A stretch of 64,000 nt of DNA from Flavihumibacter soli (GTDB lineage: Bacteria; Bacteroidota; Bacteroidia; Sphingobacteriales; Sphingobacteriaceae). Numbering within the stretch: the stretch's first letter is position 1; every line of letters begins with the position of its first letter. A program made the translations under genes and the position numbers. The notes below the pieces were generated by a model. The model was not told the origin of the DNA. It made no database searches and saw only the letters and a list, made by a program, of their open reading frames with translations. Below are positions 1 through 9,542 of this stretch, piece after piece. The stretch lies in NCBI RefSeq assembly GCF_010692725.1, contig NZ_JAAFZB010000096.1:1116001-1180000 (forward strand), written 5' to 3'.

Positions 1-2
1 CT

Positions 3-998
3 GCCACTTCATCTGAGCCCTTCAATACAGATATCTACCTGAACGGACAATTTACCCGTGAACAGGATGGAAAAAAGATGCCAAAAGACCTCAACCCTAA
101 TGCTACAGCATCGGCCGGAGCAACAACGGGTAAAGGCGGCCCAACACGTCAGGTCAGACTGGAGGATGGTGTTCTGAAACAACCCTATCGTCTTCCTACT
201 GAGGCTGAGTGGGAGTATGCAGCCCTGGCTTTAGCAGGAAATACTGAGTATGAAAATATCTCTGACGGTAAGATATATCCATGGAATGGTTTAGGTGTTC
301 GTTCTCCTAAGAAAAAAACTCAGGGTATGATCCTTGCCAACTTTAAGCGTGGTGAAGGTGATAACATGGGTACCGGTGGTTACCTGAATGATAAAGCGGA
401 CATTACCGCTCCTGTAATAGCTTACATGCCAAACGATTTCGGTTTGTATAACATGGCAGGCAACGTTAATGAGTGGACCGCTGACGTTTACCGTAAGCTT
501 TCTTTCGAAGACTTTAATGACTTTAACCCCTTCCGTGGTAATGAATACGTAAATAAGCGTTTGGCCGACAGGGACAAAGGTTTATATGCTAAAGACAAGT
601 ACGGACGTCCTATCAAGGATCCTGCAAAGACTGCTAAGAAGCAATCATGGCAGGAGCTTCAGAACGACGTAGCTAAAGTAGACACATCAGCTATCGCCGG
701 TAAGCCATACAATCCCGATTTCAGAGGCCACCTGGATACTGTTAATCAGCAATTATATGGTGTGACAACCCTGGTTAATGACCGTTCAAGAGTATTCAAA
801 GGAGGCTCATGGAATGACAGGGCTTACTGGTTAAACCCAGCTACACGTCGCTTCATGCAGCAGGATGAATCAGGAGCTGAATTAGGCTTCCGATGTGCCA
901 TGACGCTTGTAGGTGCACCTGAGATCTTCACAGCCGGTAAACCACACTTTAACCAGCCTAAATCGGTGGTTAAGAAAAGTAGCAAGAAAGGCAAATAA
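3..998 (+). CDS. gldJ: Gliding motility lipoprotein GldJ, 3' part
   Basis: The reading frame is open from the first bases of the window, so the 5' part of the gene lies outside; about 331 codons are present. The protein has the formylglycine-generating-enzyme/sulfatase-modifying fold, shown by RLPTEAEWEYAA, PNDFGLYNMAGNVNEW, FKGGSWND and GFRCAM near the end. In Bacteroidota, GldJ and GldK share this fold. The spacing of these blocks and the long insert after the NVNEW motif resemble GldJ, an outer-membrane lipoprotein needed for gliding and type IX secretion. The basic tail (KKSSKKGK) is unusual but is followed directly by a normal stop and a terminator. GldK is the main alternative. Confidence 0.8.
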   Translation, partial: ATSSEPFNTDIYLNGQFTREQDGKKMPKDLNPNATASAGATTGKGGPTRQVRLEDGVLKQPYRLPTEAEWEYAALALAGNTEYENISDGKIYPWNGLGVRSPKKKTQGMILANFKRGEGDNMGTGGYLNDKADITAPVIAYMPNDFGLYNMAGNVNEWTADVYRKLSFEDFNDFNPFRGNEYVNKRLADRDKGLYAKDKYGRPIKDPAKTAKKQSWQELQNDVAKVDTSAIAGKPYNPDFRGHLDTVNQQLYGVTTLVNDRSRVFKGGSWNDRAYWLNPATRRFMQQDESGAELGFRCAMTLVGAPEIFTAGKPHFNQPKSVVKKSSKKGK

Positions 999-1015
999 GA
1001 AAATTCAATATATTG

Positions 1016-1048
1016 AAAAGGGATCTTCAGAAATGAGATCCCTTTTTT
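1016..1048 (+). terminator. Intrinsic terminator after gldJ
   Basis: A perfect 11-bp stem (AAAAGGGATCT at 1016-1026 paired with AGATCCCTTTT from 1036) encloses a 9-nt loop and runs into six T. It begins 17 bases after the gldJ stop. Confidence 0.9.
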
Positions 1049-1232
1049 GCGTCTGGCAGGATTCACGTGATGTCAAATATCATTATGAATAGTTGCCTTC
1101 CTGGAAGGTTAAAAACGTTCTACACTTGCCAGGACAAGCAGAGGGTTCATAACAGTTAGCTCACTATTACATCAGTTGAAGCAGCTCTTCCGTATCCAGG
1201 CAAGATTTTACCGTACAGCTTGTCCTTAAATG

Positions 1233-1268
1233 CAGAATGCCCTGAAGTAAATACTTCAGGGCATTCTG
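1233..1268 (-). terminator. Long perfect palindrome downstream of the SusD-like gene
   Basis: CAGAATGCCCTGAAGTA at 1233-1249 is repeated exactly in inverted orientation at 1252-1268, leaving two central bases. The 17-bp stem lies about 40 bases past the stop of the SusD-like gene. No strong T-run follows on either strand, so it may be a terminator, an mRNA 3' stabiliser or a dispersed palindrome. Confidence 0.55.
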
Positions 1269-1309
1269 GCTAAAAGATTTACTTGTTACTTCAAGGAATC
1301 GTTATATAC

Positions 1310-2689
1310 CTAATAGCCCGGGTTCTGAACAAGCTCACTGTTAGCCCGCATCTCTCTCTCCGGTATAGGAAACACCATTGCCGGGCTATTATAAGCGAAG
1401 GTACCTGTTGAACGCTTGGTTCTTCTCAGATCGTGGATTCGTGACCCTTCAAATGCAAGTTCCAGTTGTCTCTCTGATAAGATATCATTAAGATTTATTG
1501 TTGCTAATGGGGCGGCACCGGAGCGCACTCTGATCAGATTAACGTCGCTAATCGATGTACCGCCAACGGCCGTTCCTAGTCTGAAATTACATTCCGCTCT
1601 TGTCAGATACATTTCAGCTAACCTTATTACAGGGATATTCTGTCCAAAGGTCTTCCATTTGCCTGTGTATAAATTTCCGGGACGAGCACCAACGCCGGTA
1701 TAGATCAAATCCCTGCCCCGTGCATCGGTACTTGAATAAAGGGCCTGGAAAGGCGAATTTACTCTTAGGTCAGCACGACCAATGCCTTCAAGGCTTGCAT
1801 AGAAGGTAGTTAAGCCATCATTTGAGGTTCCTGCATTATTCTGATCATTCTGCTCTACTTCAAACAATGTTTCGCTCGTACGCTTGTTTGAGAAAACAGA
1901 TTCGAGTGTTGCACTCAATTGAAAGCGGGAGTTAGCAATGATCGTATTAGCATCTGCGAGTGCCTCTGCATACTTGCCCATGGCCAAATAAACTCTTGAG
2001 CGGAAAGCCAGTGCGGTAAACTGATCAGCTCTTGCTCCATTGTCAGCAGGCAATTTCGAAATAGCACTGGTTAGGTCTGAAAGAACCTGGGAATACACTT
2101 CCTCTACAGTATTACGCTTTGCCTTTACAGCTGCAGGTTCTTCTGCATTTACTGCCACCAGGGAAATCGGGATACCTAATTGAGTATTAGCTCCTGGAGT
2201 CGCACTGTCATAAGGCAAGGCATAAAGCCTGACCAGCTCAAAATGCATAATACCCCTAACCCACAGGGCCTCTCCTTCAAAAGTAGATTGCATCGCCGGC
2301 TCTGACACCTTATCAAGATTTGCCAGCACATTGTTCACATTGTTGATCGCTGAATAGGCATCCACCCAGGTACGAGTTACATCAGCATTATTTGGCAACA
2401 ATGCTCTGTTAGCAATTTGACGGTAGCTTTGAAAAGTACCTACCCAACGAACATAATTATCTGATCCCAGAAGCTCAGGGATAATATTCAAATTCGTACC
2501 ATATAATGCCCCTCCGCCAAGAATGGAATAAGATCCAATGACAGCACTTTGAATGTCGGTTTCGGATTCTAAAGCTGTTGAGGCATCTATACTTTGGCTA
2601 GGCTCGAACTCAAGATTCTTATCGCATGAAGTAGTTAACGTTGCCAAAAATGCAATCATCAACACTTTTGTTATATATCTTTTTTTCAT
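1310..2689 (-). CDS. SusD/RagB-family nutrient-binding outer membrane lipoprotein
   Basis: 459 residues with a lipoprotein signal (hydrophobic stretch then TTSCDKN, lipidated Cys near residue 22). The C-terminal half has the SusD signature RQLELAFEGSRIHDLRR and the family-typical end ELVQNPGY. SusD proteins sit on the outer leaflet of the outer membrane as a lid on SusC and capture oligosaccharides or peptides. The gene starts 24 bases after the stop of the SusC-like gene and is surely co-transcribed. It is somewhat short for the family. No glycoside hydrolase, peptidase or sensor lies nearby, so the ligand cannot be inferred. Confidence 0.93.
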   Translation of the reverse strand: MKKRYITKVLMIAFLATLTTSCDKNLEFEPSQSIDASTALESETDIQSAVIGSYSILGGGALYGTNLNIIPELLGSDNYVRWVGTFQSYRQIANRALLPNNADVTRTWVDAYSAINNVNNVLANLDKVSEPAMQSTFEGEALWVRGIMHFELVRLYALPYDSATPGANTQLGIPISLVAVNAEEPAAVKAKRNTVEEVYSQVLSDLTSAISKLPADNGARADQFTALAFRSRVYLAMGKYAEALADANTIIANSRFQLSATLESVFSNKRTSETLFEVEQNDQNNAGTSNDGLTTFYASLEGIGRADLRVNSPFQALYSSTDARGRDLIYTGVGARPGNLYTGKWKTFGQNIPVIRLAEMYLTRAECNFRLGTAVGGTSISDVNLIRVRSGAAPLATINLNDILSERQLELAFEGSRIHDLRRTKRSTGTFAYNSPAMVFPIPEREMRANSELVQNPGY

Positions 2690-2713
2690 GTTTTCGTGTT
2701 TAATGGATGATGC

Positions 2714-5683
2714 TTAAAATCCCATGTTTATTCCAAAGGTTATTGTGCGTGCCTGAGGCGGCGTGTAGAAATCATGTCCGAGATTTACATTCCCGGTATA
2801 GGTTGCATTCACTTCTGGATCGTATCCGGTATAATTCGTGAATGTAAACAGGTTTTGAGCTGCCAGGTAGATCCGGGCATTCTGCATTTTTGCTCTGGAC
2901 ACAAATGATTTTGGTAAGTTATACCCTAAAACCACGTGTTTAACCCTCAAATAAGAGCCGTCCTGAACCCACCGGGATGACTTGAGAGCGCCGTTCCCTT
3001 CGTAAAGTCTGGCTTGAGGCACCCTGGTAACATCCCCGGGATTCCTCCACCTGGTTAACTGGTCCACTGTCTGGTTATCAAAATAATCGCCGTTAACCGA
3101 CTGAAAGAAACCTGCAATATTGTAAAGGTCATTCCCGGAAACGAATTGGGTCTGCACATCCAGATCGAAGCTCTTATATGAAAACCGGTTGCCTAATCCA
3201 CCGATAAACTCCGGATTCGGATCTCCCACCTTTTGGCTGTAGCCGGAAAAATCATCCTGGTCAACTATAGATCCATCCTCTTCATAATACTGAGCATTTC
3301 CGTTAGCGGAATTAACTCCGGCATATTTAGGTGCGTAAAAATAACCGTAGGGTTCTCCTTCCGAAATTCTACCCAGCTGACGAGAACCGCCATCAATGGT
3401 AGAACCGTTTAGGTTGGTGACCTTATTTTTATAGGTTGAAATGTTAAAATTAGTACTCCATTTAAACTCACCCACTAAGTTTTGAGTGCTCAATGAAGCT
3501 TCGAATCCCTTATTTTCCAGACTCCCCAGGTTTTTTGTAATGACCGTAAACCCATTGGTTGCTGGCAGGGGAAGGTTTAACAAAAGGTCAGACGTTTGCT
3601 TATCGAAATAGTCAAGCTCCACGCTGATACGATTATTTAACAGGGCGAAATCAACTCCAAGATCCAGCTGATCAGTTTTTTCCCATCTTAAATCAGGACG
3701 GCCAAGCTGGCTAAATACGATTCCTGATTGATCGGCATATGGAGATGCGCCATAAAGAGTGCGTGATGCGAAGTTTCCGATCTCAGCATTACCCGTAGTT
3801 CCATAGCTTGCTCTCAGCTTCAGAAAGCTGACGACTTTACTGTCGCTAAGGAAGTTCTCCTGTGAAACAATCCAGCCCGCAGAGACTGCAGGGAACGTAC
3901 CGTACTGGTTATCGCTGCCAAAGCGTGAAGATCCATCCATACGAACAGATGCTCCAAGCAAATACCTGTCGTTGAATTTATAATTCGCACGAGCAAAATA
4001 AGAAAGGAAGCTGAAGCCGGTTTCCGATGAGTTACCGCCACTGATAATAGCTGCACTCGCGATCTTGGTAAACTTATCACTTGGGAAAGCCTGCCCGGTT
4101 GAAGAAGTCTCAAAAGATCGTGACTCCTGATAAGAGAACCCACCCAGTAACTCGATACTGTGCCTATTAATCCTCTTAACATAGGACAGAACATTATTGG
4201 TATTGTAAGATGAGGCACGCACCTGGTTATTAAATGCAACTCCTGTTGGAGCACCATCTAAAGTTTCACGTCCGTTAAACTGCTCTTCTTCCAATTGTAC
4301 AATATCAAAACCGAATTCAGACCTGAACTTCAAAGACGGAGCAATGTTCCAGTCTAGAAAGGCATTACTTAATGACCTGAATTGCTTGGATTGATTACTG
4401 GCTTCGACAAGATCAATCAGGTTATTGTAGTAAAGCGTTCCCCGGTTTAACAGCCCGCTTGTTGGGTCGGTTAGAGGATGGATAGAAGGGATAGCATTTA
4501 ACTGTAAAGGGTTAGTGAAGGCGTTATCACTAGGAACCCGGTAGTTCATCGTCTTATTTAATGATAAGTTTAACCCCACTTTTAAATTACTCGCGATAGA
4601 ATGGTCGAGATTGATTCTTCCATTTGCGCGGTTTAACTTGTTGCCGGCTATAATTCCCTTTTGGTCACTATAACCGCCACTTAGGAGAAACCTTGTTTTG
4701 CTGTCACCACCATTTAATGAAACATTGTATTGGGAAATAGCTCCATCCTGAAAGGCCTGATCAGCCCAATTGGTATCATAATTTTCATTCCAATCTGTCG
4801 TGCCGGACTCAGCTTCAAACTCCTCTGCCGGATCGTAGCCCATATTGGTTGCTGCCTCGCCGAACAACTCTTTATATTGAGCTGCATTTAAAAATTCCTG
4901 TTTGCGGGTGGGTTTGCTAAAACCGGTATAGTAACCTACTGAAACAGAACTTTTACCCTGTGTACCGCTCTTTGTTGTTACTAAGATTACACCGTTGGCA
5001 GCTCTCGAACCATAAATAGCGGCCGCGGACGCATCCTTCAACACATCGATAGATTGAATATCCTCAGGAGCAATGGAAGAAAGCGGATTGTCAGGCTCTG
5101 TGGCACTGCCCAGGCTTTGAGAAATTACCGGCTGACCATCGATTACAAATAATGGCTGATTACTTGCAGAAACGGAAGATATACCACGTATCCTAATATT
5201 AATCGCCTGACCCAGCTTTCCCGATCCTGAATTAATAAAAACTCCTGCAGCGCGTCCCTGCAAAGCTGTTTCGAAGGTAGGTAGTGGCAGGTTAGCAATA
5301 TCCTTTGCTTTAATACTCGAAATTGAGCCGGTTACATCCTGCCTCGTTTGAGTTCCATATCCAACAACGACCACTTCCGAGAGTTGCCTTTGATCTTCTT
5401 CCATGGTGGCATTGATCGTCCCGGAAGACACGGGAAGCTCGAGGATCTTAAATCCAATGTACTTGAAGACAAGGGTGGAAGATGAAGAAGGGACATTTAA
5501 CTGGAATAAGCCTGCTGCATCGGTTTGAGTTCCTATAGAACTGCCTTTCACTGTTACAGTCACGCCCGGGAGTGGTAATCCGTCGGTTGCTGCAATAACT
5601 TTACCACTGATAGTTCTGTTTTGAGCAAAACTTGTATTGAGGAAAAGTTCTAAAACAAGAAATAATAGTAATATTTTTTTCAT
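2714..5683 (-). CDS. SusC/RagA-family TonB-dependent outer membrane receptor
   Basis: 989 residues. A signal peptide is followed by a carboxypeptidase-regulatory-like beta-sandwich domain (about residues 24-100), then the plug domain with SEVVVVGYGTQ and PLFVIDGQP, and a 22-strand-type barrel ending in the aromatic residue of TFGINMGF. Such receptors import large nutrients across the outer membrane using TonB energy; an ExbB/ExbD/TonB set is present at 26-29 kb. It pairs with the SusD-like gene directly downstream. No anti-sigma or hybrid two-component regulator adjoins it and no N-terminal signalling extension is visible. The substrate is unknown. Confidence 0.95.
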   Translation of the reverse strand: MKKILLLFLVLELFLNTSFAQNRTISGKVIAATDGLPLPGVTVTVKGSSIGTQTDAAGLFQLNVPSSSSTLVFKYIGFKILELPVSSGTINATMEEDQRQLSEVVVVGYGTQTRQDVTGSISSIKAKDIANLPLPTFETALQGRAAGVFINSGSGKLGQAINIRIRGISSVSASNQPLFVIDGQPVISQSLGSATEPDNPLSSIAPEDIQSIDVLKDASAAAIYGSRAANGVILVTTKSGTQGKSSVSVGYYTGFSKPTRKQEFLNAAQYKELFGEAATNMGYDPAEEFEAESGTTDWNENYDTNWADQAFQDGAISQYNVSLNGGDSKTRFLLSGGYSDQKGIIAGNKLNRANGRINLDHSIASNLKVGLNLSLNKTMNYRVPSDNAFTNPLQLNAIPSIHPLTDPTSGLLNRGTLYYNNLIDLVEASNQSKQFRSLSNAFLDWNIAPSLKFRSEFGFDIVQLEEEQFNGRETLDGAPTGVAFNNQVRASSYNTNNVLSYVKRINRHSIELLGGFSYQESRSFETSSTGQAFPSDKFTKIASAAIISGGNSSETGFSFLSYFARANYKFNDRYLLGASVRMDGSSRFGSDNQYGTFPAVSAGWIVSQENFLSDSKVVSFLKLRASYGTTGNAEIGNFASRTLYGASPYADQSGIVFSQLGRPDLRWEKTDQLDLGVDFALLNNRISVELDYFDKQTSDLLLNLPLPATNGFTVITKNLGSLENKGFEASLSTQNLVGEFKWSTNFNISTYKNKVTNLNGSTIDGGSRQLGRISEGEPYGYFYAPKYAGVNSANGNAQYYEEDGSIVDQDDFSGYSQKVGDPNPEFIGGLGNRFSYKSFDLDVQTQFVSGNDLYNIAGFFQSVNGDYFDNQTVDQLTRWRNPGDVTRVPQARLYEGNGALKSSRWVQDGSYLRVKHVVLGYNLPKSFVSRAKMQNARIYLAAQNLFTFTNYTGYDPEVNATYTGNVNLGHDFYTPPQARTITFGINMGF

Positions 5684-5786
5684 AAACGTTTAGGTTTAAT
5701 TAACTAATAGGAAGATATATAAAATTCCAGTAGTATGATAAACCTTGAACGTTTTAATTTGTGTTAAAAAATTGTCGAATAGCTAT

Positions 5787-6287
5787 CTATTCAAAGAGGA
5801 TCATTATTTGATTTTTTTCAACTTTATCGGAAGGCTTAATCTTAATTACTTTAATAGTAACATCAGCAGGTGATTTAATTATATTTTCCATCTTCATTGC
5901 TTCCAGTACCAGGATGTTATCGCCTTTCTTAACTACGTCACCCTCACGCACAAGCACCTTTAGGACCATGCCTGGCATGGGCGCTTTCAATTCCGCAATT
6001 TTTGTCTTGTTCAGAGTATCCATGCCCAGTCGATGAAGTAATTCATCAAACTGATCTTTAACATCAAGGTGATAGTCGTTTCCGTTGACCCTTATGGTAC
6101 AAGTTTTCTCCGCATGGCTGAAAGTGACTACCTCCGCCCTGTATGATTTGTTCTCCCTGATAATATGAAAATGCTCACCCGTACCTGCTTTCATATCCAA
6201 AGCTATTTCGGCACCATCGGCTAATATGCGGCCCTTGTCGGTATCTATCTCAAACTTGTATTTACTGTTGACAGAAATTTTGAACAT
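5787..6287 (-). CDS. Biotin carboxyl carrier protein (biotin/lipoyl attachment domain)
   Basis: 166 residues. The C-terminal half is a biotinyl domain with the EAMKMEN signature; K132 would carry biotin. The N-terminal 90 residues match the extension seen in carrier subunits of acyl-CoA carboxylases. The protein shuttles carboxybiotin between a biotin carboxylase and a carboxyltransferase. Neither partner is encoded nearby, so whether it serves propionyl-CoA, acetyl-CoA or another carboxylase cannot be read from context. It is the last gene of a minus-strand train and begins 3 bases after the stop of the DUF4159 gene. Confidence 0.88.
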   Translation of the reverse strand: MFKISVNSKYKFEIDTDKGRILADGAEIALDMKAGTGEHFHIIRENKSYRAEVVTFSHAEKTCTIRVNGNDYHLDVKDQFDELLHRLGMDTLNKTKIAELKAPMPGMVLKVLVREGDVVKKGDNILVLEAMKMENIIKSPADVTIKVIKIKPSDKVEKNQIMILFE

Positions 6288-6290
6288 AGT

Positions 6291-6947
6291 TTATTGAGTT
6301 AAGGCAAACTGTATCAGGTTAGCACCCATTTTCAGGGCCTTTAAACGAGTATCCTCAGTATCGCTTACATATGTTCCGGCGTCTTCCCATCCGTTGCCCA
6401 GATCAGATTCATAGGTATAATAGCAAACCAGTCTGCCCTGATAGATTAGGGCAAATCCCTGAGGTCTCTTTCCGTCATGCTCATGGATTTTTGGAAGCCC
6501 GCCGGGAAATTTAAATTTCTGCTGATAAAGCGGATGATTGACGGGCAGTTCCGCAAATGAGAGCTCAGGAAATACCTTTTTCATTTGCGGACGGATAAAT
6601 TTATCAAGTCCGTAATTATCGTCAATGTGCAGGAATCCTCCGCCTATTAAGTACTTACGCAAATTCGCTGCCTCCTGATCGGTAAAAGTCACATTACCAT
6701 GGCCCGTCATATAGATGAAGGGAAACTTAAATGTTTCGGCGCTGCCAGCTTCAACTATTATTTCTTCAGCCTCAAAATTGGTTCCGAGGGTTTTGTTACA
6801 GAATGATACCAGATTCGGTAAAGCAGTACGATTAGAATACCAGTCGCCGCCGCCATTGTATTTTAACCGGCCTATTGTCAGGGTGGGCACCGTAAACGCG
6901 CAAATAGCGGACCCAAAGATCAGAAGGCACACCAGGATCTTCTTCAT
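6291..6947 (-). CDS. DUF4159 family exported protein
   Basis: 218 residues with a signal peptide (MKKILVCLLIFGSAICAF). The body carries the features I associate with DUF4159: YNGGGDWYSN near the start, the central FIYMTGHGNV, and GGFLHIDDNYG. The fold resembles a glutamine-amidotransferase-like or Rossmann-type domain, but no catalytic function is established. Its ATG overlaps the rsmE stop by four bases, showing translational coupling. It is probably a periplasmic protein of unknown role. Confidence 0.8.
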   Translation of the reverse strand: MKKILVCLLIFGSAICAFTVPTLTIGRLKYNGGGDWYSNRTALPNLVSFCNKTLGTNFEAEEIIVEAGSAETFKFPFIYMTGHGNVTFTDQEAANLRKYLIGGGFLHIDDNYGLDKFIRPQMKKVFPELSFAELPVNHPLYQQKFKFPGGLPKIHEHDGKRPQGFALIYQGRLVCYYTYESDLGNGWEDAGTYVSDTEDTRLKALKMGANLIQFALTQ

Positions 6948-7645
6948 CGGTTTAAAAAATTTATCTCAAAACACGCTTCAAGCGCCGCCGTTTCTGTCCG
7001 AAGGCGGCTGTTGCCGAGTGTGATTGCCTGGAATCCTTCCTGAAGAGCAAGCTCCACTTCTGAAGGCGAAAAATCCCCTTCGGGCCCTATCATCACAAGA
7101 TAGCTGCTATGCAGCTGCAAATCGGTCTTCAGGGAGAGCTTGAGATCTTCCATGCAGTGCGCAATATATCTGTGTTCCTGCTGACGGTTCTGTAAGAACT
7201 TTTTATAGGTAACAGGTTCGTTCAGAACGGGATGATAAGCTTTAACAGATTGTTTAACTGCAGAAGTTATCACTTTTTTTAATCGCTCAGGTTTCACTTC
7301 CTTGCGTTCAGAACGTTCGGCAATTATTAAAGATACTTCATCAATCCCGATTTCGGTAGCTTTTTCAAGGAACCATTCTGTACGCTCAATATTCTTGGTG
7401 GGTGCGATGGCGATATGAAGGTAATGATTACGCTTACCGTAACCCTGCTTTACCTCAGTAATCTTCAGCAGCGTACGCTTGGGATGCGGATCCAAAATAC
7501 TCGCTGTGTAAAAACCGCCCTTTCCGTCAAGAAGAAAAACCTGTTCCGCTGTTTGCAGGCGAAGCACTTTAACGCAGTGCTTGCTTTCCTCCTCGTTTAA
7601 GGTATAGTAGTCGGCAGTTATATCAGGGGTATAGAAAAGATGCAT
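6944..7645 (-). CDS. rsmE: 16S rRNA (uracil-1498-N3)-methyltransferase RsmE
   Basis: 233 residues, the usual length. The N-terminal PUA-like part is followed by a SPOUT methyltransferase domain with the trefoil-knot motifs IGPEGDFSPSE and LGNSRLRTETAA near the C-terminus, which bind S-adenosylmethionine. RsmE methylates U1498 of 16S rRNA on the 30S subunit. It starts 20 bases after the CNNM/CBS gene and overlaps DUF4159 by four bases, within the same train. Confidence 0.95.
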   Translation of the reverse strand: MHLFYTPDITADYYTLNEEESKHCVKVLRLQTAEQVFLLDGKGGFYTASILDPHPKRTLLKITEVKQGYGKRNHYLHIAIAPTKNIERTEWFLEKATEIGIDEVSLIIAERSERKEVKPERLKKVITSAVKQSVKAYHPVLNEPVTYKKFLQNRQQEHRYIAHCMEDLKLSLKTDLQLHSSYLVMIGPEGDFSPSEVELALQEGFQAITLGNSRLRTETAALEACFEINFLNR

Positions 7646-7665
7646 GGCTTTCCCAAGGGGCTTGG

Positions 7666-8991
7666 TTAATGAACATCCACTGCATCGTCCCGGTTAATGA
7701 CTAATTCCAGCTTAACGGATTCCACGTTTTGTTCCGCCTTTTTCAGGATCGTGAAAGTGTAGCCGTTAAACTCGTGCGTTTCGCCGACTTCGGGAATTTT
7801 TCCAAACAAGGTACTCAACAAACCAGCCACCGTATCGTAATCCCCGTCTTCAGGCAAATCATGGGGTAGGTATTCATTGATATCATAAATTGAGGCAGTG
7901 GCATTTACGATAAATTCCGTCTCGGAAACTTTGTCTACAATTGGCTTTTCCTCATCGTACTCATCCTGTATCTCACCCACAAGTTCCTCTACAATATCTT
8001 CCAGTGTTACCATTCCGGCAGTACCGCCAAACTCGTCGAGTACGATCGCTATCTGGATGCGCTTTTGTTGAAACTCGGCCATCAGATCATTTATCTTTTT
8101 CGACTCATGAATAAAATAAGGTTTCCGAATGATCTCTTTCAACACTACTTCCTTGTTACTGGCGAGGATGGACAGAATATCCTTGGCGTGCATAATCCCG
8201 ACTATCTTGTCGATAGTGTCATCGTAGACCGGTATACGCGAATAGCCCTCTTTAATTACTTTATTAAGAATGTCGTCATGTTGGGTGGTTAACTCGATCC
8301 CCATGATCTTAGTGCGGGGCACCATGATATTTTTAACGACACGCTCATTGAAATCAAACACATTCTTAATCAGCTCATGCTCATTATTCTCAATCGCTCC
8401 GCTCTCCTTTCCCTGATCGAGCAGATATTGAAGCTCTTCTGAACTGTGATGAGCTTCGTGTCCCCCGATTGTGCTTATACCAAAGGCTTTTAAGATCAGG
8501 TTGGCGAAGCCGTTTAGCAGCCAGATGAAAGGTCTGAATAACAGATAGAAGAAATGCAGTGGCAGCGCAATTCCCATCGTGGTGTTCACAGGTCTCTGTA
8601 TCGCAATCGACTTAGGGGCTAGTTCACCAAATACAATGTGCAGAATAGTGATAATAGCAAAAGCAATGACAGGGGCGAAAGTTCCTGAAAACGATGTTAT
8701 AAATTGCTGAGATGCGCCAAAGAAAGTAAGCACATTATGCAGAATAGCTTCCATTACCTCTTCACCAACCCAGCCTAAACCTAATGACGCCAGCGTTATA
8801 CCCAATTGGGTAGCTGCCAGATACCCATCTAAATGCTGGGTCATATGTTTGGCTATCTTGGCTACCTTACTTCCGGTCTTTACTTTTATCTCGATCTGAG
8901 AAGCTCTTACTTTGACAATAGCAAACTCAGCGGCTACAAAAAAGCCATTTAGAAATACAAGAAAGAACGTCAGAAATATTTGAAAGCTCAT
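7666..8991 (-). CDS. CNNM/CBS-domain transporter (TlyC/CorC-type, hemolysin family)
   Basis: 441 residues. The N-terminal CNNM membrane domain (about 1-190, three to four segments, with GFFVAAEFAIV and FGELAPKSIA) is followed by a CBS pair (about 210-330, including MVPRTKI) and a C-terminal CorC_HlyC domain with DEFGGTAGMVTLEDIVEE. Relatives take part in magnesium or cobalt efflux; the hemolysin label is historical. GldE of gliding bacteria belongs to the same family, but nothing here singles it out. It lies 6 bases after ppa in a co-directional run. Confidence 0.9.
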   Translation of the reverse strand: MSFQIFLTFFLVFLNGFFVAAEFAIVKVRASQIEIKVKTGSKVAKIAKHMTQHLDGYLAATQLGITLASLGLGWVGEEVMEAILHNVLTFFGASQQFITSFSGTFAPVIAFAIITILHIVFGELAPKSIAIQRPVNTTMGIALPLHFFYLLFRPFIWLLNGFANLILKAFGISTIGGHEAHHSSEELQYLLDQGKESGAIENNEHELIKNVFDFNERVVKNIMVPRTKIMGIELTTQHDDILNKVIKEGYSRIPVYDDTIDKIVGIMHAKDILSILASNKEVVLKEIIRKPYFIHESKKINDLMAEFQQKRIQIAIVLDEFGGTAGMVTLEDIVEELVGEIQDEYDEEKPIVDKVSETEFIVNATASIYDINEYLPHDLPEDGDYDTVAGLLSTLFGKIPEVGETHEFNGYTFTILKKAEQNVESVKLELVINRDDAVDVH

Positions 8992-8997
8992 GATTTG

Positions 8998-9540
8998 TTA
9001 AACATTTACAAAAGTGGCCTGGTAAAGCTCTAGGCTCTCTTCGATCACCCTGTAAGCGTCGGTAACACCTAGTAAATGCTCAATAGTTACGTTCTTGTGT
9101 TCTAATGCTTTATAATCCTGGAAGAAACGAACGATTTCGGTCATTGTATGCGGGGGTAACTCATGCAGATCGTTAATGTAATTAACAGACATGTCATTCT
9201 TTGCTACTGCAATGATCTTATCGTCCTGCTCGCCGTTATCAACCATGTGCATTACGCCAATAACTTTGGCTTCAACAATCGACATTGGATAAACATCAAC
9301 GGAACAAAGAACCAGGATATCAAGAGGATCTTTGTCATCGCAATAGGTTTGCGGGATGAAGCCGTAATTTGCGGGATACATCACAGACGAAAACAGAACA
9401 CGATCTAACCTGATCAGCCCTGAATCTTTATCAATTTCGTATTTGGCCTTTGAACCTTTAGGAATTTCAATAATGGCGTTCACAGTTGACGGAATGTCTG
9501 TGCCAGGGGAAATACTATGCCACGGATGGTCTTTACTCAT
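8998..9540 (-). CDS. ppa: Inorganic pyrophosphatase (family I)
   Basis: 180 residues, normal for the bacterial family I enzyme. The active-site signature [11 protein letters not shown] is at residues 68-78, with [12 protein letters not shown] just before it; these acidic residues bind the Mg ions that hydrolyse pyrophosphate. It is cytoplasmic and pulls biosynthetic reactions forward. The start lies 2 bases after the stop of the DedA-like gene, which indicates co-transcription. Confidence 0.97.
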   Translation of the reverse strand: MSKDHPWHSISPGTDIPSTVNAIIEIPKGSKAKYEIDKDSGLIRLDRVLFSSVMYPANYGFIPQTYCDDKDPLDILVLCSVDVYPMSIVEAKVIGVMHMVDNGEQDDKIIAVAKNDMSVNYINDLHELPPHTMTEIVRFFQDYKALEHKNVTIEHLLGVTDAYRVIEESLELYQATFVNV

Positions 9541-9542
9541 AT

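Larger units (their letters stand above)
999..1309. other. Intergenic region between gldJ and susD-like gene
   Basis: The genes on either side converge here. The stretch holds the gldJ terminator and a 36-bp palindrome (annotated separately). No open frame with coding character, RNA gene or promoter was recognised in the rest. Confidence 0.6.

Noticed and set aside
824-1066. Minus-strand 80-codon frame over the end of gldJ
   Set aside because: It is antisense to gldJ and runs through its terminator; no protein features.
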